Assembly (NCBI RefSeq): GCF_000143415.4
Contig: NW_003314261.1
Span: forward strand, 2,073,802 to 2,137,801
Reading direction: 5' to 3'
Origin: Selaginella moellendorffii
Taxonomy: Eukaryota; Streptophyta; Lycopodiopsida; Selaginellales; Selaginellaceae
DNA: 64,000 nt
Each line of letters opens with the position of its first letter. The stretch's first letter is position 1. Below, in pieces: positions 1-12,224 of the stretch. The position numbers were made by a program, and so were the translations under genes. The notes beneath the pieces are model-generated. The model did not search any database, had not been told where the DNA came from, and worked only from the letters and a program-made list of their open reading frames with translations.

Positions 1-1798
1 GGAGATGGAGGACGCGTTTCGCGGCGTCCCCGATCGAGTGCTTGTAGAATCGCGTCGCGGCGAGCAGGCACGTCCAATCCAGCGCGTCGGGCACGAATGG
101 CATGTTTTCGAGGAGATCGAGCGCTTCTTCCAGGTATCCGGCCCTCGCGAGCACATCCACAACGCAGGAGAAGTGCTGCTTGATGGGATTCACCCCATAA
201 TCCATCCTCATGCTCAGGAATTGCTCGATTCCCAGGCGCGCGTCGCCGATCTGGCCGATCGCCAGGAGAACGATGATGAAACAGGGCTCTTGCGGCGAGA
301 ATCTCAGCTTCATGCGATTGAACTCCGCTAGGGTTTCGTGCGGCCGTTCGTTCTCCGCCAGACCCAGAAGCATCGTCCTCCACGAGATGAGATCCCTCTC
401 AGGCATGGAGACGAAGATTCGCCTCCCGGATTCCAGATGCCCGTTCTGGGCATATGCCGCCACCATGGCAGTCCACGTCACCTCGTTCCTCGCCGGCATT
501 TGATCAAACAAGATCTTTGAGGCTCCGAGATTCCCAGACTGGGAATATGCGGAGCAAACTGCCGTGTGAGAAACCACGTCCTGACCGGGCATTTTTCTCA
601 CTAGGGAATCTGCATCTTCAAGTAACCCAGCACGGGCATATGCCGCTGCCAACGCAGTCCACGATTGGAGGTCCCTTTCAGGCATCGAGTCAAACAATGA
701 CTTGGCATATTCAAGGCGCCCAGCCTGACAATACGCAGCAACCACAGCCGTCCACGTCAGCAGGTCTTTTGCCGGCATGTTCTGAAAGATCTCGCTAGTC
801 TCTTTCACACAGCCCAATCCACTGTAGGCTGAAAGCATAGCATTCCACGTCAAGAGGCTGTGATAGGCCATGGACTCGAAAGTGCGCCTGGCCTCTATGG
901 TATACCCGCTTTGGGCGTAGGCTGATAACATGGTGTTCCAAGATACCAGGCTGTGTTGCGGCATATTCTGAAACATTGCCTTGGCATCTAGAATTTTTCC
1001 GCTCTGAACATATGCCGCCAGCAATGAGTTCCAAGTGACGTGATCTTGTAGTGGCATATTCCTAAACAGTGTCTGGGCCAAATCAAGATGCCCACAGCGG
1101 GCATATGCGCTTAGCATCTCATTCCAAGTTATGAGATTGTGCTGTGGCATGGATTCGAAGACAAACCTTGCTGAGTCGGCATGTCCAAGTCGCGAGTATC
1201 CCGCCAGCATGGCACTCCACGTAATCAGATCCCTAGCCGGCATTTGGTGAAACGTCCTCTTTGCGTCGGGCATATGCCCACTTTGGGTATACCACGTCAG
1301 CATGGCCGTCCACGTGATCAGGTCCCGCTCAGGGAAAGTCTCAAAGAAAGCCACGGCGTTTTCGAGGCAAATTTCTGCAGATAGCATGGCATTCCACGTA
1401 CTCAAACTCCGCAAAGGCATTCTTTGAAAGAGGCGCTTGGCATCGGAATAATGCCCGTTTGAGGCATTTGCGCAAATCATCAAATTCCACGAAGCCAAGT
1501 CTGTCTCCGGATTCCCTTCGAATAACTTCCTGGCCTGATCCATCTGCCCGTTTCGCGAGTACGCCGCCATCAGCAGGTTCCAGCTCGCGACATCGCGCAG
1601 AGGCATGCCATCAAACAGGATCTTGGCGTCCCTCAGATGCCCGAAGCGGGTATATGCGGTCAGCAGCGTTTTCCATGCCTGGAGATTCCATTGCCATGGA
1701 CTGAAGGCTCTAAAGAGCTTGCTCGCTTGCCCTAGATCCCCAGTTCTGCAATGTGAAGCTAGCAGGGATTCCCGGGATCTGGAAGCGGCATCTGGCAT
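1..1798 (-). CDS. PLS-type pentatricopeptide repeat protein (partial, 3' end off window)
   Basis: One uninterrupted reading frame of about 599 codons runs from an ATG at 1798 down to the left edge, so the C-terminus is missing. An in-frame stop lies just upstream (1838-1840). The protein is a chain of about 15 PPR units with the recurring pattern WxxMLxAYxxxGxxxxAxxxFxxMPxRD, for example the unit at 1148-1243. The last units before the edge (FSCVVDVLARAGYLEEAL, then MPFVPDALDWTCLLAA) resemble the L2/S2 repeats before an E or DYW domain, which would lie outside. Such proteins bind organellar RNA base by base, mostly for C-to-U editing or processing. Lycophytes have very large PLS families. No intron is seen. 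The RNA target and organelle cannot be told from this sequence. Confidence 0.93.
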   Translation of the reverse strand, partial: MPDAASRSRESLLASHCRTGDLGQASKLFRAFSPWQWNLQAWKTLLTAYTRFGHLRDAKILFDGMPLRDVASWNLLMAAYSRNGQMDQARKLFEGNPETDLASWNLMICANASNGHYSDAKRLFQRMPLRSLSTWNAMLSAEICLENAVAFFETFPERDLITWTAMLTWYTQSGHMPDAKRTFHQMPARDLITWSAMLAGYSRLGHADSARFVFESMPQHNLITWNEMLSAYARCGHLDLAQTLFRNMPLQDHVTWNSLLAAYVQSGKILDAKAMFQNMPQHSLVSWNTMLSAYAQSGYTIEARRTFESMAYHSLLTWNAMLSAYSGLGCVKETSEIFQNMPAKDLLTWTAVVAAYCQAGRLEYAKSLFDSMPERDLQSWTALAAAYARAGLLEDADSLVRKMPGQDVVSHTAVCSAYSQSGNLGASKILFDQMPARNEVTWTAMVAAYAQNGHLESGRRIFVSMPERDLISWRTMLLGLAENERPHETLAEFNRMKLRFSPQEPCFIIVLLAIGQIGDARLGIEQFLSMRMDYGVNPIKQHFSCVVDVLARAGYLEEALDLLENMPFVPDALDWTCLLAATRFYKHSIGDAAKRVLHL

Positions 1799-1984
1799 AT
1801 GCTCAATCAGTGTTAAAAGATCAAAGAAGCCGGCATTTTATTCGTCCACGTCACAAATCGTGTGCCTGGGCCCCGTACCATGTGCCATGTGTATGTTGTG
1901 CACGCTATTATGCTCTTTTCATTTTTCTTTCCTTCTTTGCAAGTGCTATTTCTCCGTTCCCTGCCACAAGCCTTCCTATCTTCT

Positions 1985-2140
1985 CATCTTCCATCGATAG
2001 TTTCGATTTCGTCACATTCCCTGCGATCTCTGGCTGTTCTTGGTGTTTGCGCGACCGATCGTCTCATCTTCCATCGATAGTTCTTTCGGATCTATCTTCC
2101 TCGATTTCATCACAGTCCCTGCGATCTCTGGCCGTGCTTG
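1985..2140. repeat. Direct duplication upstream of the hairpin array
   Basis: Two imperfect copies lie in tandem, about 1985-2045 and 2065-2140. Both contain the string catcttccatcgatag and then a stretch ending ccctgcgatctctggc. They lead into the hairpin repeats and share the gatctctggc/tgttctt phrase with their spacers, so the whole 1985-2765 block probably grew by repeated local duplication. No coding region is supported. Confidence 0.7.
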
Positions 2141-2164
2141 ATCCAGTGGCACCGATCCTTCGTT

Positions 2165-2765
2165 GTGAGATTCTCGGAGCTCTAAGAGGTGTCATCTCTC
2201 ACCTCTTAGTTGTCCTACACACATCGCCGTCCTGATGCTTGCTTGCAAGCGCACGGGATCCAGGAGCACCGATCTTTTGTGAGGCTTGCCTTTGATTCTC
2301 TGAGCTCTGGGAGGTGTGATTCCCTCACCTCCTAGCTCTGAGAATCAACAGCAAGCCTCACACACATCGGCTGTTCTTTGATCTCGTCTTGCAGGCGCGG
2401 GATCCAGGACTTGTGAGGGTTGCCTTTGATTTTCTGAGCTCTCGGAAGTGTGATTCCCTCACCACCGAGCTCTGCACACATCGAGATCTTTGGCTGTTCT
2501 TTGATCTCGTCTTGCAGGCGCGCGGGATCCAGGAGCAGCGATCTTTGTGAGGCTTGCCTTTGATTCTCTGAGCTCTGGGAGGTGTGATTCCCTCAGCTCC
2601 TAGCTTTGAGAGTCAATTGCAAGCCTCGCACGCATCGAGATCTTTGGCTGTGCTTTGATCTATCTCGTCTTGCAGGCGCGCGGGATCCATGAGCAGCGAT
2701 CTTTGTGTTGATTCTGGGGGGTGTGACTCTCTCACCTCCTAGCTCTGGGAATCCTCACACATCGT
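2165..2765. repeat. Tandem array of five hairpin-forming repeats
   Basis: Five copies begin near 2165, 2278, 2411, 2546 and 2703. Each unit is an inverted repeat. The best copy (2278-2367) has a left arm gaggcttgcc, tttgattctc, gagctc, gggaggtg and a right arm ctcacctcc, gctc, gagaatca, gcaagcctc, around a loop of only a few bases. The copies at 2278 and 2546 have long arms; 2165, 2411 and 2703 are shorter or eroded. Spacers repeat the phrase gatctcgtcttgcaggcgcg...gggatccaggagca. The array fills the gap between the PPR start and the ABC gene start, two divergently transcribed genes. It could be a MITE-like foldback family amplified in place, or a hairpin RNA source. No function is shown. Confidence 0.85.
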
Positions 2766-2868
2766 GTATGCATCCCATCGCACTGGATTTTCACTGCATG
2801 AGCGTCGATCTAGCGACTTCCCGCTAGAATATTTCTGCAGGAGCCCTAATCTAGGTTTGTGGCGAGCA

Positions 2869-4070
2869 ATGGCGCCCATTGCGAGCTCTGGCGAGCGATT
2901 CTTGTGCTGCTGGAGCGCTGCTGCGTGCCATTCGGATTATCTCCAGGTGAAAGATTCGTGATGGGGATTTCTCCTTCGTTCTTCTTCGTGCTTGTCTTAG
3001 CTTTGTCTTCCGTGTGTCTGTTTCTTTGCAGGTGAAAAGAGTGAGCTTCAAGCCTCCCGGGACCGAAGCCACCATTTTAAACAACGTGAGCTTCTCGCTT
3101 CCCGAAAAGAGGTCTATCAAAGTTTCGAGGCTCGTGACTTTCCTAGGACTGTTCTTGCAGGCTAGGATTGATCACTGGAAGAAGCGGTAGTGGCAAGACA
3201 ACATTGCTTCAGGTATCTCTCTCTTTGTTTCTTGAGCGTTTTTTGCATTTGGTCCTCACCACTTTCACACACAGATATTAGCCGGCCTGGCGTCGCCCAC
3301 ACAAGGCTCCATCGTTCTAGGCGGCACCAAAGGGGACACCACAGTCAGCCTCACAGCCAAAGTGGGCCTGGTTTTCCAGTTTCCTGAGAGGTTGTACGTC
3401 TTTTCAAAGCCTACAAATGAAATTGACAACTTGATTGATCCTCGCAGGTACTTTCTCACGGATTCCATCCTGGAAGAGCTAAGCTTCGGGTGGCCAAGCA
3501 AAAAAGAGGACTTTTTCTCCAGACAACTGCTAGCAATGCGCGTGCAAGCCGCTGTAGCTGCCGTAAGAATCTCGTTTCTTCCCTCACTAAGCTTTATGGA
3601 CGTGCACAGACTGGTCTCGCCAGCATATCTTGGAACACCAATCCTCGAGCTTTGAGCGATGGATTCAAGCGACGATTAGCACTCGCTGTGCAACTGGTAA
3701 CCTGTGATTTCACCGCTGCTCACGAGGACTACGTTTCTTGTCCTCTTTTTGTTGCAGGTCCGCATGCCAGAGCTGCTGCTGCTGGATGAGCCGCTCGCTG
3801 GCCTGGGTATGATGTTGTTTGTGGCCACCTTGGAATTCTTTAATGCTGTGGCTGTAGATTGGCAATCACGATCCGAGATAGCGAAGCTTCTGAACAACTT
3901 GAAGAAGGAGAGGACGTTGCTCGTTGTGAGCCATGATCTGCGGTAACTTGCGTGATTAGTGCTTGGATCTTATTTTCTTTCCTCGCAGAGAGCTGATTCG
4001 ACTGGTGGACAAGGCGTGGGTTATGGATATGGGTGGGACTTTGGTTGAGCAGCTAAATTCTACTCTCTAG
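2869..4070 (+). CDS. ABCI11: Plastid ABC-transporter ATPase, ABCI11/NAP14 type
   Basis: Nine exons read by eye: 2869-2946, 3032-3111, 3161-3212, 3275-3390, 3448-3562, 3610-3696, 3758-3806, 3858-3942, 3989-4070, all with GT-AG introns. The product (about 255 aa) is a stand-alone ABC nucleotide-binding subunit: Walker A GRSGSGKTT, Q-loop VFQFPER, a divergent signature LSDGFKRR in place of LSGGQ, Walker B LLLLDEP, D-loop LAGLD and switch VVSHDLR. The LSDG and FQFPER patterns match plant NAP14/ABCI11, a plastid protein linked to metal homeostasis and thylakoid formation. The N-terminal extension is only about 26 residues, short for a transit peptide, so an upstream exon may be missed. The start chosen is the first in-frame ATG before the homologous region. 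Confidence 0.9.
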
Positions 4071-4600
4071 TTCGTGGAATGTTACTCTTAAGATAAAACT
4101 ATACACTGACCGATCAAACCAGTGAGGCTGGCTGGGCAATTAAAAGTTTTTAGTATTGCAACGGACTTCGCAGGCTCAACTCACAACAGCGGAAAGGCTC
4201 CTCGAACCGGGCAGCAGCGGAGGACATCCACATGACTAACGCCGCCTCCCAACTCTACATTGTTACACAATGAGCCACCTGAGGTGCCGCTCATGGAACG
4301 GGAGCAGTACGAACGATTACATCCTGGTCAGCCAAACTAGTCTTTGACCATGTGGTGTACTAAGAGTTCCTGGCCCCCTCGGGATGCATGTACTGCTTAC
4401 AACACTCCTGTCGACAAGCAGAACTCGCTGTGGTCACGACCGAGTCATGCCAGCATGGCTGCCCGACTTTGCCCAGCAAGTCCAAGAGCTCTGGAATGCA
4501 CTGCCCACGACCCCCTGATATTGAGGTCAGCTGACTGATCGACATGCTCACACGGTAGCACAGGAGTATTTCTCAGTTCACTCCCACCGCCCCAACTGGA
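4071..4600. other. Intergenic, GC-rich remnant, no gene supported
   Basis: The stretch after the ABC gene keeps the GC content of the gene-rich DNA up to about 4600. Short reading frames exist (for example 4344-4538) but none resembles a protein I recognise, and several frames have stops. It may be a decayed transposon or gene fragment. It borders the AT-rich tract. Confidence 0.5.
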
Positions 4601-7600
4601 TGCGTTCCTAGATTGCAACGGTGGGACAAAGAATGTGATTGAGCCCTCTGCATGAAAAAGAATTGCTAATAGTCAAGCCATATACGACACCTTCTGTGTT
4701 CTTTGCAAAGCTAAGAAACAGAAACACCACTAGAAAATTCCAGAAGCTAAATGATGCTTGATCCTTTAAGTTGCAAATGTTATGACCCAGTGCCAACAAA
4801 CGAAGTATGTTATGCCTTCTTGAAGTTCTTTCACCCAAATGTGGAAGTGAAACAAAGAAATATGAAAAGAAAAATGATGAGATTATGAGTATGGAACATT
4901 TGATATTTCACCCTCATTATACAACTGAGAAGAATATTTTATCTTCCCTCCAAGAGTTAATAACTAGTGTAAGAATGGCAAAACAAAAGGAAAAAAAAAA
5001 AGGAAAGAAAAAAGTGAAGGGGAAAATGGACTGTGAAATTCTTGAGGAGGTTATTGATGAACTAGATTTCAAACCTACTTAGTATCACATACCCCAATTA
5101 GCCAAAAATATATATATAAAAGAAATGATCATTACACCTGATACATCATCTTGCACTAGAAGAGTTGTTTCTTTTGCATTCTCGATATTTAATACCACTT
5201 CTTTTACAATCTCCATAGTAACATATAATACTTTTGCCACTTTTTCACCTTCCTCCATATCTACTTGTGCTATTAGTTTTGTGTCATACAATAAAAGAGG
5301 GTTATATGGAAGTTATCTAGTTCTGGCCATCAATCTTCTTCCTAAAAAGAATAAAGAATCTGGAATAAGAAAATCAAAATTATTAAATTATATATATAAA
5401 TCCCACACTCAAAAAGCTACTTTTTACATTTTGGATCACCTAAGGTTGTAAAAGAATTTATTTAAAATAAAAGACAGTTGTTCCAATAAGAAATAGCCAT
5501 AGGTGACAAATGACAAAGTTAAAGGATGAATTTTAGTGTTGAGATAGTTAACAAGCAGACTAATGTGGTAGAATTGCCATGCTGGTTAGAGGGGGAAGGA
5601 CATCTAGTATAGTGGCACAAGGAGCTCATAGAGGACATAGACTAGGACTTAACAACATGGAGATTGAAGTTAATGGCTTCTTCATGAAGGAAATAAAGGA
5701 TGTGCAAAACAGACTGATGGTAAATAAGGAGTTTGAGAGAGAAGAAGTACCCAAGCTATGTCAAAAATGAATTGCACTAGGGGTGGAAGTGAACTAGGTG
5801 ATAGAAAACACAGTGGCATTCTAGAAGTCACTGATCCAAGAGAAATCAAAAGGTACTTTTTATCTTGTGGCAATGAATAGATTGCCAATAGGACAATGAT
5901 TCCAAGTAGAGGATGCCTGAAAATGTTTGGAATATATCACATTTGAGATAATAGCACACCTCCAATGGGAGTGTGATGTGACAAAAGAGACATGGAGAAT
6001 GATAGCTAAAGTGACTAAGGAGCTTTGAAATCAAGCAAGATTTTGAAATCTACAAAGGGGATGTCACTCAATGGTTCCCAGAGGCAAGGAGGTCAAACAT
6101 GGGATTGGCTTGGCAAAAGATTGGTTATTGGGGATGTTCAGATCGAGGCACTAGAGATCAATTGGGATGCCATTGGAGTAGAGATTGGACTACAATCTAG
6201 GAGGCCAGGGGATAGATTAGGTGGGAGATATGGCATGTATCCGGGGCTTAAGCACTTTTGGGAAGCTCAAAACCAAAGGCATTTTGAGGGACAGAATGCT
6301 CAGATTTTGGTGATCATAACAAACTAATGAGGGCTCATGTTGGTAGCTGTCCGTCTCAGGAAATGCTGTCGCAAGAATATGGCAAAAAGAAGGTGCCTAA
6401 TACTTTGGCAATGGCAATGAATCCCTTACTATAAAGGGAAATATGAGGGAGGTATCAAATGGAAGTGGAGACCACTAGATATTGTAGTAAAGGAGGCAAG
6501 ATAAGATGATTTGGCATTAAACCCTTTGCGAAGGAGACAACCACAACAACCTCAATTGGAAGGCAGCAACCACCAATAGGTGGGAGATAGTGAAATGTTA
6601 TAGTTGAGAGAGTAGCACCATGAAAGTATCTTTTTTATAACAGTCCCTAAGGGACATTGAGATATATATAATGCCCCAATAAAAAATAGCCCAGACCAAT
6701 CCATGTATATGTGCCATTATTGCTAGGAGATGGCAATCCATATTAATGCCCAGCCGGTGGAGCTTCATATGGGGGATGAGTATGTGATTTATGATTATGA
6801 TAGTAGTGAATTAGGTACATTGGTGCAGGTGAGCTTTTGTCATATTGAGAGGCTATAAACATTTTATGTTATACAAATTGATTAATCTAGTGTTTATAAA
6901 TTATAAACATATTTATAATTATAATGATTCATAACCATGCTATAATGAGGTCCACCAAGTGCCAATTCACCTAATCCCGAGGCAATATGCAAAAACCATT
7001 GCCATCCAATGCAAATATAGAAGGTGATCTGTTAGTAGGATGTTTTAGAAAAGAGACAAATTCATAAGCTTGTGGCTGTATTGGAAGCCTATTGGATGCA
7101 TAGGTATTTGTAAATGGCTTATCAATGTAATAGCTAGATCATGTTAATTCTTCCTAAAGGACTTCTAACTAATATCAAATTGCTAAAATTCTATGCTTGA
7201 GTGCCTTTGTCTAGGCATCACACCAATGCTATGATAGCCATTTAACACTAACCAGCCCTAGAATGTTCAAAAGATGAGCTCTTGCCTTGAGATAGAGCAC
7301 TACAACTAGAAATCCAAGCAAGAAATCCTTGAAAGGTAAATTATACCTCCTAAGCAACTTTTACATTTCTTCCTTGCTCGTCCTTCAAGAGGATTATTTC
7401 CTTTGTTATCTCTGAGGGAGATAACACTACAGAGAACCCAAAGCTTTTGGGTTTTTAATGGAGTGAATGTTGCTCTTGCTACATGATGGTGTGGTGCATA
7501 TATTAGAGGCTAAAAGCTTTAACAAGGAAAATCCAACTTTGAGAAGGACCAAATAAATATTTTTCTCCATTTTGAGGTTATTAATTTAGCAACTTTGAAT

Positions 7601-9327
7601 GGTGGGAAAGAATTTGAATTTTTTAATTGATTTTCTTATCAAAGCAGTGATATATATCCCTATGTGGCATGGCAGTGGAGGAGGAGCCTTGTGAGGTGGA
7701 CACCCCAAACTCAAAGGTGAACAATTCATACATAATAGTTCTTTGTGATATAGTGATTTCAAGTGAGGACATGGAAGTGCCACACAATAATTTCCATTAA
7801 AAGGATGCTTTAGGCAGTGAGATGGAGGTGCCACACGATTATCTCCACTAGTTAGAGGTTCCATGCAAGTTAAGAGAGAGTACTTATGTTTTTGTGATCA
7901 ATTCTAATGATCTTCACCTTGAAATATCACCATGTGTTCTGATCTAGGTTATTAATTCAAAGTGTATACAAATCAAAAGCATATTCATAAATAGTATTCT
8001 AAAAGTGGAATATATAACACCTAGATGTTAGATGTGAATAGTAAAAGATAAGGGAGTTCTTATAGGGAATCTAGCTTTAATTGAAAATATAGAAAAACTA
8101 TATACTAAAAAATAAGAATTTTGAAATATTTTGCTATTATCTCTCTCTAATTTAGAGCTCAAGCGAGAGATTACACATTATTTAATCTAGGCAATGAGTG
8201 CAGACACAAAGTCTATTTGTCCTCAATTTACCTCCAATAACACAAAAATGGATTTCAAAATCTTATTGGATCACTCAACTTAATTATTGGTATATTGGTG
8301 GCAACAATTGCTAGAGAAGTGTTATTAGAGTTTAAGCCCCTATAAAAATTGCTTGATGACATACCCTTAACTAGATATCAAGGTCACGAGAATACCAAAT
8401 TGACATATGATGTGATCATATAAGAACTCTACTATAGAATGTTAATTTGTTATCTTGAGAGCAATAGCCTCCACCCATTTAGTATTGCCAATAATAAATA
8501 ATAGTGCATATATAAAGATGTTGGAATAAAATTCAAGTGTAAAATAGACCTAAAGAAGTAATGAGATAAAAAAGAGGTTTGGGAGTGTTATTTAGAGGAT
8601 TGAACTGTTAGCAAGTCATGCATCTAACAACATATAATAGCATATGCTAGACTAATAGAAACTACTAGAAAGAATGGTCTATGCTGTTGTTAATCCCACA
8701 AAATAACTACCACAAGTATAATTGTTCCTAAAAATTATATGCTTTGATCTCTAAAGCCTATTGTTATGTCACTAGCAGTTGTCAAGAGTTTATTGTTGTC
8801 AAGTTACTGCACCACATCTAGTAAAGATGTAGAGTGTTGTTACAACAAAGTACTAGTTGGGATTAACTATCACAAAGCAAAGGTGACGTAAAATTCTTAG
8901 AGGAGCATAATGCAAGAATAGATCCTTATATTCAACAAAACATTATTTAAAAGAAAAGCTAGCATATAAAAATAAATATAAAAAATATAGGCACACAAAG
9001 TAGAAAGTAGTAGAAGCACTCTAAGGTGTAAACTATAGGTATGGCCTTATGCTCTGTCTTAACAAAATTACATACTGATGTTTTAAACAAATAAGAGGTG
9101 AAGTGCAATGCAAGCATCATCATGATTCGGCTAATAGAGGCAAATACTAAAGGCCAACCAATAAAAAAAGAAGATAAAAAAAAAACTAACATACATAAAG
9201 AGAATAATGTCCCCACTGGAACATCTTAACTTCCCACCACCTTAACCATGACTCAATTGTTGTAAACAACTTACATCCATATGGCCATCTTTATGTCACC
9301 ACATTTGAATCTCATTTACTTTGCCTC

Positions 9328-9704
9328 ATGCTTTTCTTCAAAAAGTGCAACCTACTATACAACTCTTTAAATGTTAACTTTGATAAATATGTGTTAACTC
9401 CACCTAAACCTTGTGGTGGGGTGGTTTGCCAGAGTATGATAGCTCTCATCATACCAAATTTCATAAACGAGGACATTACAACATATTGCTTAGGTATCAA
9501 TTTTGATCTCCATTGACAATACATGTCCTATTTAAGCTCTATTGCCCAACTAGTAGCATTGTAATTGATTATACAAAAGGTAGTGGTTTGATGGTTATGG
9601 TAGCATATGATTCTAGAAAATTAGTGTTTGCAATTGAAGAATATAACTTCTTCAAATGCTGTCTTAAAGATTTTTATCCTTTTTTATCAGTTGCTTCAAA
9701 GAGG
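9328..9704 (+). pseudogene. Broken open frame with weak DNA-methylase-like motif
   Basis: Two overlapping frames follow each other with a shift near 9510. The first (from 9328) contains TPPKPCGGVVCQSMIALIIP; the second (to about 9704) contains PTSSIVIDYTKGSGLMVMVA and then SRKLVFAIEEYNFFKCCL. The order P..IV.D...GSG....A...R....iE.Y loosely recalls the AdoMet-binding motif I of N4/N6-type DNA methylases, where a DPFxGSG loop precedes an acidic residue that binds the ribose. DPF is not kept and the frame is broken, so it is at most a remnant. The resemblance is an inference; a chance match is possible. Confidence 0.25.
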
Positions 9705-9839
9705 TAGTTTATGGTCTTTCAAAAACTTATATATAATATATATTTAATTTTTCTTTTATATCACAAATCCCTAATAAAATGAGCTTTAGAATATATGCAA
9801 TATGAGTTTTCCCCTTAATTGAGGAGTCCTATAAAAATT

Positions 9840-10130
9840 TCAGAAAAGTTTCCAGACCCATGCAACTATTTGTTTTGTCCAAATAAAAGTAACATATGGG
9901 ACACTGAAGATAATATATGCTTATTCTTTCAAGAGTTTTTGCTATATTTGGAGCGAGATCTTGAAGAAATAATTGACAGCGCTCTTAAAATACAAGAAGC
10001 AATCCAACTCTAATAGCAATATTTGAAATATTAGCTGGAAGAGGGATATCATATTCAATGATACTCAAGGCTTCAAAAGGAAAAAGCTCATAACATTTAT
10101 TATGTGGAGGGAAGGTAGAATGTTGATAAA
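9840..10130. repeat. Diverged repeat, copy 1 (partner at 12225-12480)
   Basis: This copy shares an ordered series of short matches with 12225-12480: a taaat(a)aaagnaa..atatgngacantnaagataatatat core, then a gagnnanatcttgaanaaat segment, then tccaactct. Further matching fragments around gttatatggaggaagg continue in both. Both are in direct orientation and flank the inverted-repeat element at 10207-11727. Confidence 0.6.
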
Positions 10131-10144
10131 AGTTAGAGATAGAG

Positions 10145-10213
10145 GTAAAGATTTATATAAGCTGAATATCCAAGTATCCATTGGTAAAGATTTATATAAG
10201 CAAAATATCCAAA
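10145..10213. repeat. Short direct duplication
   Basis: The phrase taaagatttatataagc followed by gaatatccaa or aaatatccaa occurs at about 10145-10176 and again at 10182-10212. The second copy abuts the left end of the inverted-repeat element. Confidence 0.7.
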
Positions 10214-11727
10214 TGTATAATAGGGATAGTGGGTAGGTTGGGCATGGCCAACCAATCTAAGGCATAGTTTAACTCCTAGTTGCGTGTTTGTCCTTGTTCT
10301 GCGTTCGGCTTGGGTCTAAGCCCAAGTTCCATTCCATGCTAGCTGGTGGAGTACCTATATCCTTGCGTTAGGCCACCAGTATGTTGAAATAGCACAAGAC
10401 TTTGTTTGGCTCTGTTTTGCATGTTAATTCTAGCATTGAGATGCTAAATACTTTAGGATGTTCCAAGTTGCTTTGTGCTCTTATCCCTTCACTCCTTGGG
10501 TTATATGCTTAGGAGTCCTTCCGTGCTCCAATGCCATTGCTCCTTGGTTCCATATTTGGGAGTTTGGCACTGTTCCTTCATTTAGTAGCCTAAAGCTCTA
10601 AAACTCAAGTTCCACACCACTGTACTTTAGACATGTGGCATGTGACACATGGCATCTGTCACATGGCACATGGAGGGTTTAGGTTCTGCTTCCATGGTTA
10701 TCCTATGGTAAATCACCATAGAATAAAGGGTAAAAACCACATGCGCTACACAATCATATAATCATTCTTGAAAATATAAGATTCTATACTTATAATTAAC
10801 TAAACTTTCAAAGAAACTATGATTCTCATGGCTCTCAGGGAATATAGAAAATATACATATCAATTAGCCCAAAAACCCTAGTTTATATACAAGAGCGAGT
10901 GGTCTAGATTGAAACTAACCTAATGGCTACCAAATCCCACTATGCTAATATTAATATACGACATCATAGCTGTACATTTGGACCTCACAACCTTAAATTA
11001 TAGGGTGGTCTAAATATCTTATATTCAACACTCACTAATGTAGTGTTTATCACTAGAATATTGTTCTTCTTATAAAATTATAGTAACTGTATGTTTTTAA
11101 CTCTTTTTTGATTTTCTTATATATCTATATATGCATACCTTCCAAATTAGCTCTTAAGCATTTGTGACAATAATTAAGACAACTTACCAAATTGTAGCGC
11201 ATGTGGTTTTTACCCTTTATTTTATGGTGATTTACCATAGAATAACCACAAAGTGAAATCTCAACCCTCCATGTGCCGCGTGCCACATGCCACGTGTCCA
11301 AGGACAACAGAGTGGAACCCGAGTTTCAGGGCCTTGGGCCACTGAACAAAGGTACAGAGCTAAACTCCCAAACATGGAGCCAAGGAGCAAAGGAACTAAA
11401 GCACAGAGCAACTTCTGGGTGTACAACCCAAGGAGGAAGGGATAGGAGCATAGAGCAATTTGGAATAGTCCTAGAGTATCTAGCATCCTAATGCCAGGAT
11501 TAACATGCAAAGCAAAACTAAATGGAGTTTGGCGCTATTTCAGCATACCGATTGTCTAACGCGAGGATATAAATATTCCACCAGCTAGCATGGTGTGGAA
11601 CTTGGGCTTAGACCCAAGCCAGACACAGAACAAAGATAGGTATGCAAGTAGGAGGTAGACTATGCTTCAGGTTAGTCAGCCATACTCAACCTACCCACTA
11701 TCCCTACTATAATACATTTGGAACCCC
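10207..11727. mobile_element. Inverted-repeat (foldback) element, arms about 530 bp
   Basis: The left arm (about 10207-10748) and right arm (about 11188-11727) are reverse complements with scattered mismatches. The outer ends read tccaaatgtat on the left and atacatttgga on the right; the inner ends read gcgctaca and tgtagcgc. Recognisable shared blocks include gggatagtgggtaggttg, ttgggtctaagcccaag and gcatgtggtttttacccttt. The 440-bp centre shows no transposase. Flanking target duplications are not obvious. It could be a non-autonomous DNA element with long terminal inverted repeats, or two solo LTRs in opposite orientation (each arm can be read as TGTA...TACA). Confidence 0.75.
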
Positions 11728-12224
11728 CCTTGAGGAACACACACTTTGGGCTTTCACTCCAAGCCTCACTTAGTACCAGGAGGTAGTCTCTAGGACAAGC
11801 TTGAAACTTATTAAATATGGAATGTCTTTAGATTGTAAATTTGGACACGGGATGAACACCATTGTGTTCAAGACAATCTCTACATTCCATAGATATGCCA
11901 AATGAGCAAATCTAAACACTTTCTATAAATAGTATTTGGGACCAAAATGAGACTAACATAAAAGGCATGATAGCGAGGGTGTTTGACAAACATGGTAAGC
12001 TATCATCTTGCAAATATTGAGGGACCAAGCTCAATATCACAACGGTTCCTAATACTAGCAAGTGCAAGTTAATAAATGAGTTTCTTTAACTAAGTCAAGT
12101 ATGCTTGACTAATAGCACTTAGGAATTCTATCTTTATGCTCATCTGGTCAAGTGCACACGCAAAGACCAGTTTCTCAACTAACTTAGGCTTGACTAACAA
12201 GTATTTTTCGTGACACAAACCCAT

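Noticed and set aside
7586-7864. Minus-strand frame of 92 codons in the AT-rich tract
   Set aside because: It contains an internal repeat and no known motif; length is within chance for this composition.
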